Shown: positions 36,099-43,847 of the stretch, in pieces | Layout of the letters: each line of letters starts with the position of its first letter | Position numbering within the stretch: position 1 is the stretch's first letter | Assembly (NCBI GenBank): GCA_002409285.1 | Contig: DHUT01000052.1 | Location: forward strand, 1-59,805 | Direction of reading: 5' to 3' | Length of the DNA: 59,805 bases | From: Firmicutes bacterium UBA5227 | GTDB taxonomy: Bacteria; Bacillota; Clostridia; Tissierellales; Sedimentibacteraceae | Program-made: the position numbers and the translations under genes | The notes under the pieces: model-generated | What the model was told of the DNA's origin: nothing | Seen by the model: the letters and a program-made list of their open reading frames with translations, nothing else | Database searches by the model: none

Positions 36099-36155
36099 GA
36101 TCATAATTTAAAGTTATCAACCCTAAAAAGAATAGAAGAATAGAAGGAGAAACTT

Positions 36156-38135
36156 ATGAAAGAAAATATGCAAAAATTATGGACCCCTTTTAATATTGGC
36201 AAAGTTCAAATAAAGAACAGATTCGCTATGGGTCCTATGGGAGACGGAACTCTTTTTGATTCCCGTGCCGGTTATACGGATCAAGCTGTTGAATTTTATA
36301 CAGAACGTGCAAAAGGAGGATTTGGACTTATATACACTGGTGTTATGTTCTGCGATACAACTATAGATCCCGGTTCAGGCAACAGTCCTTTGGTGTATGC
36401 CAGTCATTTTCTTGATAGAGCAAGCCGATTAAATGAACGATGTAATGCCTATGATGCAAAGGTTTTTGCAGAAATCGGATTGGGTACAGGCAGGAACTAT
36501 CCGGGAATGCGCGCACCTTCTCCAGTAGAAGTTTTTAATTATCCTGCTTATAAGGGAATAGAAATTACAGTGGATGAAATCCATAAAAAAACAGAGCAGT
36601 TCGTTAAGTGTTCAGCTATTATGAAAAAATCCGGATTTGCAGGTATTGATATTCACACCTTACATTGGGGTTATTTATTAGATGAATTTGTTCTTTCTCT
36701 CACGAACAAGCGTGAAGATGAATATGGAGGTAGTTTAGAAAATAGAATGCGCCTTGTAAAAGAGCTTATCACAGGTATAAAGCAAGTCTGCGGTTCTGAC
36801 TATCCTGTTACTATCGGATTAGGTGTTAAGAGTTTTGTTAAAGCATTGAACAAAGCTTCACTAACAGGTGAAGAAGAGGCCGGCCGTACTGTAGAAGAAG
36901 CAGTTGAAATTGCAAAAATGCTTGAAGGCATGGGCTTTGATGCAATAATGACTGATACTGGTATCTATGATTCTTTCTATTATGCCTGCCCGCCAAGTTA
37001 TATGCCGAAAGGTCACGGGCTTGATTTATATGCTACAGTCAAAGAGGCTGTTAAAATTCCTGTTTTAGGACGTTCCAGAATGGGAGACCCCGAGCTTTGT
37101 GCTCAGGCAGTTAATGACGGAAAAATTGATGCAGTCGTATTAGCAAGACCTTCTCTCGCTGATCCTTATTTCCCCAGAAAAATTGCCGACAACAAATGCG
37201 ATAGAATACGTCCTTGTATCGGATGTAATGTAGGCTGTATCGGATATCTTTTAGAGCAGGGGAAAGGAATTCATTGCGCCGTTAACCCAAGAACAGGGAA
37301 AGAACTTTTCTCAAGGCCAAAGAAAAGTGTTTTACCCAGGAAAATTGCAATTATTGGTGGCGGACCGGGTGGTATGCAAGCTGCATTAACAGCCTCTGAT
37401 TGCGGTCATACTGTTGAATTATTTGAAAAAGAAAACAAATTAGGCGGCGAACTTATTTCTGCAGGTGCTCACAAAAAAACAAAAGAAGATATTAGCATTT
37501 ATTGTAAATGGCTAATAAATGAAATGAACGAGAATAAAATTCCTGTTCATCTCAATAGTGAATTCAATGCCGATATGGTTAAAAAGGAAAGATTTGACAC
37601 CGTTATACTTGCCACAGGTGCTTCTCCAATTGTTCCATCTTCAATTCACGGCATAGAAAAAGCCGTCACTGCTGTAGATTTTCTTGAAGGTAAATGCTCT
37701 GTTGGAAATGATGTTATAGTTGTTGGCGGCGGCATGGTTGGAGCAGAAACTGCCGTTGAATTAGCTATGGAGGGTAAAAATGTTACCTTGGTAGAGAGGC
37801 TAAATGAAATTATGTCAGCAGAATTTGTTCCCCAACAACACAAAATGATGCTTAATGATATGTTAGCGCATTATAATGTTAATGTATTGACCGGACACGG
37901 ATTAACGAAAGTCACAGATGAAGGCGCTGTTGTTAAGGCTGCCGCAGATGGAAATGAAAAGCTCCTTAAAGCGGACAATGTCATTCTATCCATAGGAATG
38001 AAGCCTAACCCTACAATTTATTATGACCTGGTTCAAACCGGCGCTGATGTTTATACAATTGGCTCAGCTAAACGACCCGGAAATATTATTCTTGCTGTTG
38101 AAGATGCATTTGAAATTGTTTATAATTTTGACTAA
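36156..38135 (+). CDS. NADH:flavin oxidoreductase / 2-enoate-reductase-like enzyme
   Basis: A 659-residue flavoenzyme of the 2-enoate reductase/2,4-dienoyl-CoA reductase/BaiCD group. The N-terminal old-yellow-enzyme barrel binds FMN (DEYGGSLENRMR). A 4Fe-4S motif follows, C-x2-C-x3-C-x12-C, in CIGCNVGC and HCAVNP (about residues 350-370). Then come FAD and NAD(P) Rossmann domains (IIGGGPGGMQAA and VVGGGMVGAETA). Such enzymes reduce activated double bonds in anaerobic amino-acid or bile-acid pathways. In the barrel the usual HGAHGYLL segment is altered to HTLHWGYLL, so substrate choice may differ. The ribosome-binding site AGAAGGAG precedes ATG. The convergent TetR gene may regulate it. Confidence 0.9.
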   Translation: MKENMQKLWTPFNIGKVQIKNRFAMGPMGDGTLFDSRAGYTDQAVEFYTERAKGGFGLIYTGVMFCDTTIDPGSGNSPLVYASHFLDRASRLNERCNAYDAKVFAEIGLGTGRNYPGMRAPSPVEVFNYPAYKGIEITVDEIHKKTEQFVKCSAIMKKSGFAGIDIHTLHWGYLLDEFVLSLTNKREDEYGGSLENRMRLVKELITGIKQVCGSDYPVTIGLGVKSFVKALNKASLTGEEEAGRTVEEAVEIAKMLEGMGFDAIMTDTGIYDSFYYACPPSYMPKGHGLDLYATVKEAVKIPVLGRSRMGDPELCAQAVNDGKIDAVVLARPSLADPYFPRKIADNKCDRIRPCIGCNVGCIGYLLEQGKGIHCAVNPRTGKELFSRPKKSVLPRKIAIIGGGPGGMQAALTASDCGHTVELFEKENKLGGELISAGAHKKTKEDISIYCKWLINEMNENKIPVHLNSEFNADMVKKERFDTVILATGASPIVPSSIHGIEKAVTAVDFLEGKCSVGNDVIVVGGGMVGAETAVELAMEGKNVTLVERLNEIMSAEFVPQQHKMMLNDMLAHYNVNVLTGHGLTKVTDEGAVVKAAADGNEKLLKADNVILSIGMKPNPTIYYDLVQTGADVYTIGSAKRPGNIILAVEDAFEIVYNFD

Positions 38136-38156
38136 ACATTTTTAGGCGGAAACGAA

Positions 38157-38210
38157 AAGCCATACTATTCTAATATTCCAACTTTCCGTAATATTAGAAT
38201 AGTATGGCTT
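38157..38210. terminator. long bidirectional hairpin between convergent genes
   Basis: A perfect 21-bp inverted repeat (38157-38177 with 38190-38210) around a 12-nt loop lies between the enoate-reductase-like and tetR genes. It is longer than most terminators here and lacks a strong T-run. Confidence 0.75.
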
Positions 38211-38220
38211 AAATATTGAA

Positions 38221-38835
38221 TTATTTTTTATCAACTGAAATCATTTCTATAAAATTTGAAATAATTTTATCAGTTCTATAATTAATGTCAAACCCATGGC
38301 TTGAAAAACGATAATGTGAACCAAGTCCGTAAATAATATATAATGCCATCTCAACTGTAACTTCAATATCCAAGCAAGCCTTAAAGACTCCTTCTGTTAT
38401 TCCCTGTTCTATAGCCTCGAAAAGCATTCGGGAAAATTTACTATCTTTTGAATAAACTTCTTTACATACAACAATTCCCATTGGTATATTTGCTTCTTCA
38501 GCAAACTCCACCCACTTTGTAGAAAATGATATTTTAGTAATCATTAGCTGACGAATTCGATCTTTTACCGGCGCTGCTGTGACAAAATCAACAATCATTT
38601 CCAAATGATTATCAATTGCTGCTGCATACTCTTCCAGGAGATTCTTTTTTGATGAGTAGTAATTATAGAATGTTCCAAGAGATACATTTGCTTCTTTGCA
38701 AATATCAGCGACTTTAACAGCATCATAACCATTTTCAGTAAACAGCTCAATAGCCGCATAATATATTTTTTCACGCATCTGCACTACTTTTTTTTCTCTT
38801 TTTGTAAGTTTTTGCTCGATCAATCTAACCTCCAT
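38221..38835 (-). CDS. TetR/AcrR-family regulator
   Basis: A 204-residue repressor with the TetR helix-turn-helix near residues 20-65 (AAIELFTENGYDAVKVADIC and VSLGTFYNYYSSKKNLLEEY). The C-terminal ligand domain is not assignable to a known effector. It is convergent to the enoate-reductase-like gene. An imperfect palindrome upstream (38878-38899) could be its own operator. The ATG at 38835 is followed by further start choices at codon 20, but the longer form has a visible GGAGG upstream. Confidence 0.88.
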   Translation of the reverse strand: MEVRLIEQKLTKREKKVVQMREKIYYAAIELFTENGYDAVKVADICKEANVSLGTFYNYYSSKKNLLEEYAAAIDNHLEMIVDFVTAAPVKDRIRQLMITKISFSTKWVEFAEEANIPMGIVVCKEVYSKDSKFSRMLFEAIEQGITEGVFKACLDIEVTVEMALYIIYGLGSHYRFSSHGFDINYRTDKIISNFIEMISVDKK

Positions 38836-38877
38836 ATCGTAAATGTTTTACCATCAAGTTAACCAACACAGTAGTAT

Positions 38878-38899
38878 AACCGGTCATAACATAACGGTT
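38878..38899 (-). promoter_or_regulatory. candidate TetR operator
   Basis: An imperfect 22-bp palindrome, AACCGGTCAT next to AACATAACGGTT in plus reading, 42 nt before the tetR start. The size suits a TetR dimer, and autoregulation is common in the family. I see no second copy before the enoate-reductase-like gene. Confidence 0.4.
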
Positions 38900-38999
38900 T
38901 TATTTAAATAGTTTATACTATATTCTATTATTCGTCCAGCATATTTTTTAAAAATATTGTAAGACCTTAAAATCATCGTTCCTTATTTATCTTTAAAAG

Positions 39000-39017
39000 G
39001 GTAGAATTTGTTCTACC
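39000..39017 (-). terminator. weak hairpin after the phosphoesterase gene
   Basis: GGTAGAA and TTCTACC pair around a 4-nt loop, 76 nt after the stop. The following T-run is broken, so this is tentative. Confidence 0.35.
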
Positions 39018-39092
39018 TTGGGAAAAAATGTAGCCAGATGAATTAAAATGCTAACTTCCCAACACCCGATTTTTTATGATTTTGCAGTTTCA

Positions 39093-39923
39093 TCAATTAT
39101 TTATCGTAAGCACCGTAAGCTCCGGTGGCGCCATGAATCTCAGGGGAATTTTGGATGTACCCAGGCCTATATTTACATAAAGCATTGTCTGCCTGAAATT
39201 ATTGAAAGTATACATTCCCCCGGTATATTTTTGACCCAGAGGCGGAAGAAATTTTATTACCGGAAGATTAACCTGACCTCCATGGCTGTGACCGGATATA
39301 AAAAGATCTATATTGTATTCAAGCATTGAATCTACAACATCAGGCTCATGACTGAGCACGATGTTGTAGCTGTCTTCATCCAGAAATCCGATGATTTTTT
39401 CCTTTTCAATTTCGCCGAATATGGAGTCATCCATACCAATAATATTAATATTATAATCCTTTAGTGTAATCTTTTCATTTTTAAGCAGAACAAATCCGCT
39501 GTTTTCCATTATATTTTTATATACGTACTCTGCCCCGCCTCCATAATCGTGGTTGCCGTAAACGGCATACTTCCCCAAAGGCGCATTTATAAGGCTAAGC
39601 TCTTCCCATATTTCATTTATTCTGTCCTTTTTTTCATAGCTGCTATATTCATCTATTAAATCCCCTGTAAAAAAAACTACATCAGGTTTTTCCTCATTAA
39701 TTTTTTCTACAACTTTTTTTATATCTTTTTCATCGAAGTACTTGGATATATGCATATCGGAAAACTGGAGTATTTTTAATTCATCCCGTTCTTCGTTTAT
39801 GCAGCTGTTTTTTATATTTTCATAGTGCACAGTTAAAAGGTTGGGTTCTATGAATCGGGCATATACAAAGACAGCAGCTATTATAAAAAGAACAATAGAT
39901 AAAAGACTAAAAAATTTTTTCAA
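39093..39923 (-). CDS. membrane-anchored metallophosphoesterase (YkuE-like)
   Basis: A 276-residue protein with one N-terminal membrane helix (about 3-22) and a calcineurin-like phosphoesterase domain. All metal-binding blocks are present: QFSDMHISKYF, TGDLIDEYSS, YGNHDYGGG, LSHEPDVVDSM and SGHSHGGQVNLP. YkuE-type enzymes act on phosphoesters at the outer face of the membrane, possibly on cell-envelope lipids. It is transcribed alone. The region upstream holds a copy of a dispersed palindromic repeat (40017-40096). Confidence 0.9.
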   Translation of the reverse strand: MKKFFSLLSIVLFIIAAVFVYARFIEPNLLTVHYENIKNSCINEERDELKILQFSDMHISKYFDEKDIKKVVEKINEEKPDVVFFTGDLIDEYSSYEKKDRINEIWEELSLINAPLGKYAVYGNHDYGGGAEYVYKNIMENSGFVLLKNEKITLKDYNINIIGMDDSIFGEIEKEKIIGFLDEDSYNIVLSHEPDVVDSMLEYNIDLFISGHSHGGQVNLPVIKFLPPLGQKYTGGMYTFNNFRQTMLYVNIGLGTSKIPLRFMAPPELTVLTINN

Positions 39924-40016
39924 TTTTTCTCTCCCTATAAGCTTTCAGGTTGTAGTATATCAAATAATACAAAAAAAATAAAGCGAAACTTGATTCACAG
40001 AAAATTTATTTCTTAT

Positions 40017-40096
40017 ACTAATTAACATTAAATATTTCCCTGAAGTAAAATTAGTATATTTAGTATACTGATCCGATGCTGCGGACAAACATTTGT
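40017..40096. repeat. dispersed repeat, copy 1 (partner at 53859-53917)
   Basis: About 80 nt matching the stretch before the esterase gene at 53859-53917. Shared blocks are an ACTAATT..AC / GT..AATTAGT inverted repeat, ACATTAAATATT, CCCT..GAAGT, AGTATACT and GGACAAA. Copy 1 carries extra short insertions. Both copies lie just upstream of minus-strand genes. Confidence 0.7.
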
Positions 40097-40161
40097 TCAC
40101 ATTTTAAAATTATCAGTATTTACCGATGAATTAGTTTTACTTTATTTTCAAAATTCTATTT

Positions 40162-40419
40162 CTATACAATTTTTGTTTCTTCCTCATCACATATGAAAAA
40201 CTCAACATGGTTTGTCAGAATATCAATGTAGTTAAATGAAACAACTCTTTTTAACCCTCTATTCTCAACATGTACTGTAAATACCGAAGGATAGGTGCCG
40301 GCTATTATACCTTCACTAATCTGAGATCTGCTCTTTCCTTTTCTTACTTTAAATTTAACCTTCTGCCCAACACAGCCTTCAACTAAGCCCTTGACTCTTG
40401 CCACAGAATTTCCTGCCAA
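40162..40419 (-). CDS. veg: Veg family protein
   Basis: An 85-residue beta-rich protein of the Veg family, recognisable by GTYPSVFTVHVEN and the FNYIDILTNHVEF block. In Bacillus subtilis Veg stimulates biofilm matrix production and lies next to ispE; here ispE is the divergent neighbour, which supports the call. I use a TTG start at 40419 because GGAAGGTGA is correctly spaced before it; a GTG five codons upstream has no ribosome-binding site. The molecular action of Veg is still unclear. Confidence 0.85.
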   Translation of the reverse strand: MAGNSVARVKGLVEGCVGQKVKFKVRKGKSRSQISEGIIAGTYPSVFTVHVENRGLKRVVSFNYIDILTNHVEFFICDEEETKIV

Positions 40420-40535
40420 AAAATCACCTTCCACACTGTATTAAATGAAAAATAAGTAAAATTTATTCATTTACAGTATGTTTACCATTTGAATAAAATT
40501 TATGTGTCTTTTCTCTAATTCGCCATGTTTTCCTT

Positions 40536-40597
40536 AAAAAATGAATAGCACCCGGTTTCTTCAACTTCACACTAAAAACCGGGTGCTATTCATTTTT
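40536..40597. terminator. orphan strong hairpin terminator
   Basis: A perfect 18-bp stem (40541-40558 with 40576-40593), flanked by A5 and T5, can terminate on either strand. No annotated gene reads into it directly. Confidence 0.75.
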
Positions 40598-40750
40598 GAT
40601 ATCTGATTCTGCTTTTGGGGGACTCACCTCTTCCGTCAGTCTATATATAAACATTCATTTTACTAAATTCTTCATACTGATTATCACCAATAACTGTGTT
40701 TTGATTTTCTTATCAGGATTTAAGCTTAATTAATGTTTAACCTCCGATCT

Positions 40751-40783
40751 GTGACTTTCACACTAAACCGTCCCTCCTGGCAC
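40751..40783. repeat. copy of a GC-rich palindrome family
   Basis: The sequence CACACTAAACCGTCCCTCC, with GTGAC and GGCAC nearby, carries the ACCGTCCC core also seen in the proS T-box terminator. It resembles small repeats with a GGGACGGTT core that I associate with clostridial REP-like elements. Confidence 0.5.
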
Positions 40784-40980
40784 ATGGTCTAATGTTGTAT
40801 GAATTAATCATTCTCGACTATCGTTATCTCTATAAACTATACTTAGCTTAAATCAATATCATAAATCTTACACTCTGCTTAAATCAGTAAAATTCAGTAA
40901 AACTTATGTTGTATTTATTGTATACCCATAAAAATTTATATTAAACATAAAAAGATAAATTTTTTTAAAAATTTTTTAAG

Positions 40981-41009
40981 TTGTTAATCCTTGCCTGTTA
41001 ATATATAAT
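40981..41009 (+). promoter_or_regulatory. promoter of ispE
   Basis: TTGTTA (40981-40986) and TATAAT (41004-41009) are 17 nt apart, 27 nt before the start codon. Confidence 0.75.
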
Positions 41010-41036
41010 ATTTATATCAATTACAATGAGGCTGTT

Positions 41037-41906
41037 ATGATAAAACTTTATTCCTACGGAAAAATTAATTTGTTTTTAAATGTTAAGGAAAAACTTAAAA
41101 CCGGCTACCATTCATTAAGTTCTGTAATGCAGTCTGTTGAAATGCACGATGAAATTTTACTTGAATCTTCCCATAACAATGAAATTGTTGTTGAATGCAA
41201 TGACCCGTTTGTACCTGTGAATGAAAAAAACACATGCTACAAAGCAGCATCAATAATAAAAGAAATATATCATATAAAATTCGGAGTAATCATAAAAATA
41301 AATAAGACAATACCATCCGAAGCCGGATTGGCCGGAGGCAGCGGCAACTGTGCGGCAGTTATACAAGGGTTAAACATTCTTTGGAACTTGAACCTGACGG
41401 AAGATGAAATGTCAAAAATAGGACTCGAAATAGGAGCTGATGTACCCTTTTGCCTTACAGGAGGAACCTGTCTGGCCGAGGGAATTGGTGATGAACTCAC
41501 CAAATTGAAGGACTTTGTCTGGAATGACATTCTAATTGTAAAACCCGGCTTTTCCATGTCAACGGCATTTGTATACAATAACCTTACCCCTGATTATTAT
41601 AATTTATATAAAGCTAATGATATGTTAAATTATATAAGCTTATGCGATTACGATTGTGCTGCCCTTTCCGTAAAAAATACCCTTGAAGGGGTGGTTGAAA
41701 AGTTTCATCCTGAAATATATGACATTAAGAAAAGCATGATACAAAACGGAGCTTTATCTTCTATTATGACGGGAAGCGGCTCTGCTGTTTTCGGGTTGTT
41801 CCCGGACAGGAAAAGCATAGAAACTGCTTATGCAAAAATATCCTCAATATACCCTCAAACATTTATAACAGGAACAACAACCGAAGGAATCAAATTATTT
41901 GTTTAG
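41037..41906 (+). CDS. ispE: 4-diphosphocytidyl-2-C-methyl-D-erythritol kinase
   Basis: A 289-residue GHMP kinase of the non-mevalonate isoprenoid pathway. The N terminus has AYSYGKINLFLNV-type sequence (here YSYGKINLFLNV), the ATP loop is PSEAGLAGGSGNCAAV, and the C-terminal glycine motif is MTGSGSAVFGLF. It phosphorylates CDP-methylerythritol. The gene ends in TAG, showing that amber is a normal stop in this genome. A TlpA-like lipoprotein gene follows 51 nt downstream. Confidence 0.95.
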   Translation: MIKLYSYGKINLFLNVKEKLKTGYHSLSSVMQSVEMHDEILLESSHNNEIVVECNDPFVPVNEKNTCYKAASIIKEIYHIKFGVIIKINKTIPSEAGLAGGSGNCAAVIQGLNILWNLNLTEDEMSKIGLEIGADVPFCLTGGTCLAEGIGDELTKLKDFVWNDILIVKPGFSMSTAFVYNNLTPDYYNLYKANDMLNYISLCDYDCAALSVKNTLEGVVEKFHPEIYDIKKSMIQNGALSSIMTGSGSAVFGLFPDRKSIETAYAKISSIYPQTFITGTTTEGIKLFV

Positions 41907-41957
41907 AACATCCTTAGTTGGGTAATAGCACAATATAGTTAGAAAGGTAGGAACCTT

Positions 41958-42518
41958 ATGAGAAAATTATTATTGACCTTAGCACTGATTGCTGTTTTAA
42001 CCGTTGGATGTTCCAATAAAAATATTGTTGAGCCTCCTTCCGGCACGCCTGAACAAAATGTTGAAATCCAACCTGAACAGAATGATGATAATCAGCAGGA
42101 CAACCAAAAACCCATAATTGCGCCTGACTTTGAGCTTAATTCACCGGATGGCAGCACTGTGAAACTAAGCGAACTGAGAGATAAGAATGTAATACTGAAT
42201 TTTTGGGCAACCTGGTGCGGTTATTGCATACTGGAAATGCCTGACTTGCAAAAGCTTCAGGATGCACACGCAGATGATCTTCTGGTGCTGACTGTCAATG
42301 TGGGTGAATCTAAGGAAGAGGTTGAAAAATTCATGGAAGATAATAACCTGGATCTGGCAGTTGTTCTTGATGAAAAAATGGATGTTTCAAACACATACGG
42401 AATTCGTTCTTTCCCCACCACAATCGCCATAAATAAAAAAGGAGAAGCGGTAAAGGGATTTGTTGGAATGCTCACCTACGAACAAATGGAACAGCTTTAC
42501 AGCTTTTTTGAAGAATGA
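41958..42518 (+). CDS. thioredoxin-like lipoprotein (TlpA/ResA type)
   Basis: A 186-residue lipoprotein with signal peptide and lipobox LTVGC (Cys18), a Gln/Asn/Glu-rich linker, and a thioredoxin fold (about 50-186) whose active site is WATWCGYC. The fold continues through the cis-Pro loop RSFPTTIAINKKG. TlpA/ResA proteins reduce or exchange disulfides outside the membrane, often with CcdA, which is not in the window. The CGYC dipeptide differs from the common CxPC forms. It is probably co-transcribed with ispE. Confidence 0.9.
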   Translation: MRKLLLTLALIAVLTVGCSNKNIVEPPSGTPEQNVEIQPEQNDDNQQDNQKPIIAPDFELNSPDGSTVKLSELRDKNVILNFWATWCGYCILEMPDLQKLQDAHADDLLVLTVNVGESKEEVEKFMEDNNLDLAVVLDEKMDVSNTYGIRSFPTTIAINKKGEAVKGFVGMLTYEQMEQLYSFFEE

Positions 42519-42563
42519 TTAAAACATACCGATAATATATGCACTTAACCATTATATGATTCC

Positions 42564-42579
42564 GGGGACAGTCGTCCCC
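42564..42579. repeat. small GC-rich palindrome at the left edge of the accessory segment
   Basis: GGGGAC and GTCCCC surround AGTC: a perfect 6-bp stem in AT-rich DNA. A related element lies at 46431-46458, on the other side of the segment. Confidence 0.55.
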
Positions 42580-42591
42580 AAATCGTGTTCT

Positions 42592-42954
42592 TTATTTACC
42601 ATAATCCTGGTAATTTTCCAGATCATATTTTCCTATTCCATTTTCAATAAAGTCCAATATTTCCGAAACATCATTAAATTCTTCACAAATGCACTTCATG
42701 TTTATGTTTTCATTCTTAAGTTTCTTTAAAATTTCAACAACCATACTACAGTCGCCGTACAAACAGGAAAATTCATATATTATAACCTCATATCCCGGTT
42801 TTAATAATTTAAGCATCTTGGAAAACTCTGAGCCTTCAAGCGACAGACTATCGGTTCTGTCTAAAAACATCTTGTCCACACCATACCTGGATAACGCTTT
42901 AACCTGTTCAGTTATTTTAGATGCTTTGCTTGAATGTACATAACCTATTTTCAT
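42592..42954 (-). CDS. serine-recombinase-fold protein lacking catalytic residues
   Basis: A 120-residue protein that follows the resolvase catalytic-domain pattern from KIGYVHSS through ALSRYGVDKMFLD and FSKMLKLLKPGYEVIIYEFSCL to VEILKKLKNENINMKC. In active enzymes the first block has an Arg (GYARVS) and the middle block is KLDRLGRS with catalytic Arg residues. Here they are His and EFSCLYGD, so catalysis looks lost. The DNA-binding C-terminal domain is also missing. It has a usable ribosome-binding site and no internal stops, so it may be a domesticated regulator rather than a remnant. Confidence 0.65.
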   Translation of the reverse strand: MKIGYVHSSKASKITEQVKALSRYGVDKMFLDRTDSLSLEGSEFSKMLKLLKPGYEVIIYEFSCLYGDCSMVVEILKKLKNENINMKCICEEFNDVSEILDFIENGIGKYDLENYQDYGK

Positions 42955-43451
42955 TACAAAATCCCCCCATGGATTAGTTTAAACAATTTTATTAATTCTT
43001 TGTTTATATCCTACTGTTTATATTATAATGCATTTTTTTATTTATGTCAAAATACTAACTGAACTGATTGAATCCACAGCTTTTAGCAGAACCTGTGCAA
43101 CAATATTATTCAACACTTAGGAATATAAAATTTAAAATTAATTAAGACATATAAAAAATGTCAAATTTTTTTTTTTATAAAGATATAAGCATTTTTATAT
43201 TATAACTGTCCTAAAAGTAAGGGAGTTTGTATTAAATACCCGTTAACTCCACAATGCTTGTCATATTTTTTTCATCTACATATAATAATATTACCCTTGT
43301 CTATAGCAAAAAACAAAAAATAGTAACCCATAATTCAACACATGAACATCAAAGATTTTAAGCTATAAAAGATTTTTTATCTTGGTGCTATAAGGATTAT
43401 TTGGAAAGGAAATGTAATAGTGAAAATATTTCATTATTATAAAGTAAAAAA
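42955..43451. other. 497-nt AT-rich region before the toxin-like genes
   Basis: Contains an imperfect GGAGTT/AACTCC inverted repeat (about 43220-43252) and an 11-codon leader frame at its end. I searched for the TTTACA/CTCTTT-like promoter elements used by TcdR/BotR factors and did not find a convincing pair. Confidence 0.45.
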
Positions 43452-43455
43452 ATGA
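43420..43455 (+). CDS. possible 11-residue leader peptide coupled to the sigma-like gene
   Basis: GTG at 43420 follows GGAAAGGA by 9 nt and opens a short frame coding MKIFHYYKVKK. Its TGA overlaps the next start codon as ATGA. The sigma-like gene itself has no ribosome-binding site, so it may depend on ribosomes finishing this leader. Confidence 0.4.
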   Translation: MKIFHYYKVKK

Positions 43456-43847
43456 GCAATAATTTATATGAAGTCTTTAAAAAAGCACAAGGCGGAAGTG
43501 GAGAGCATACAATTGAACTGTATTATAAATTTTTACCATTAATAAAAAAGTATGGAAAAAAACTTAATTACGAAGAAGCAGAAATTGATTTAACCATTTT
43601 TTTATTAGAGTTTATTAAAAAAATGGATTTGAATAAATTTGAAAATAGAAGTGATGGTGAAATAGTTAACTATATTAATTTGATATTCAAAAATAAATAC
43701 ATTGATCTATTGAGACAATTAATGAATAAAAAAATTGAAACACCAATGACATTGGAAATGGAATTAATATTTAATGATTATTATAAAAGAAAAAGATATA
43801 TAATAGCTAAATTTTATAGGAGATGTTTTTATGGCACTTTCAAGTAA
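43452..43847 (+). CDS. truncated TcdR/BotR/UviA-like sigma factor (region 2 only)
   Basis: This 131-residue protein matches the N-terminal half of the clostridial toxin-gene sigma factors. The stretch FLPLIKKYGKKLNYEEAEID and the following FEN-SDGEIVNYI block correspond to sigma region 2 in TcdR (about 184 residues). The region 4 helix-turn-helix that should follow is absent; the last 30 residues are Lys/Tyr/Arg-rich and unrelated. It may be a fragment, or an anti-sigma-like competitor. Its end overlaps the next gene by 17 nt, so the two are translated together. Related helix-turn-helix proteins on conjugative elements are an alternative match. Confidence 0.6.
   Translation: MSNNLYEVFKKAQGGSGEHTIELYYKFLPLIKKYGKKLNYEEAEIDLTIFLLEFIKKMDLNKFENRSDGEIVNYINLIFKNKYIDLLRQLMNKKIETPMTLEMELIFNDYYKRKRYIIAKFYRRCFYGTFK

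Larger units (their letters stand above)
40420..41036. other. 617-nt intergenic region between veg and ispE
   Basis: No convincing coding frame. It holds an orphan terminator-like hairpin (40536-40597), a GC-rich palindrome-family sequence (40751-40783) and the ispE promoter (40981-41009). Read on the minus strand, a transcript ending at the hairpin could be a small RNA, but no clear promoter for it is seen. Confidence 0.5.

Noticed and set aside
39048..39329. A 93-codon plus-strand frame overlapping the phosphoesterase gene
   Set aside because: It is antisense to the conserved GHSHGGQ region and has no ribosome-binding site.
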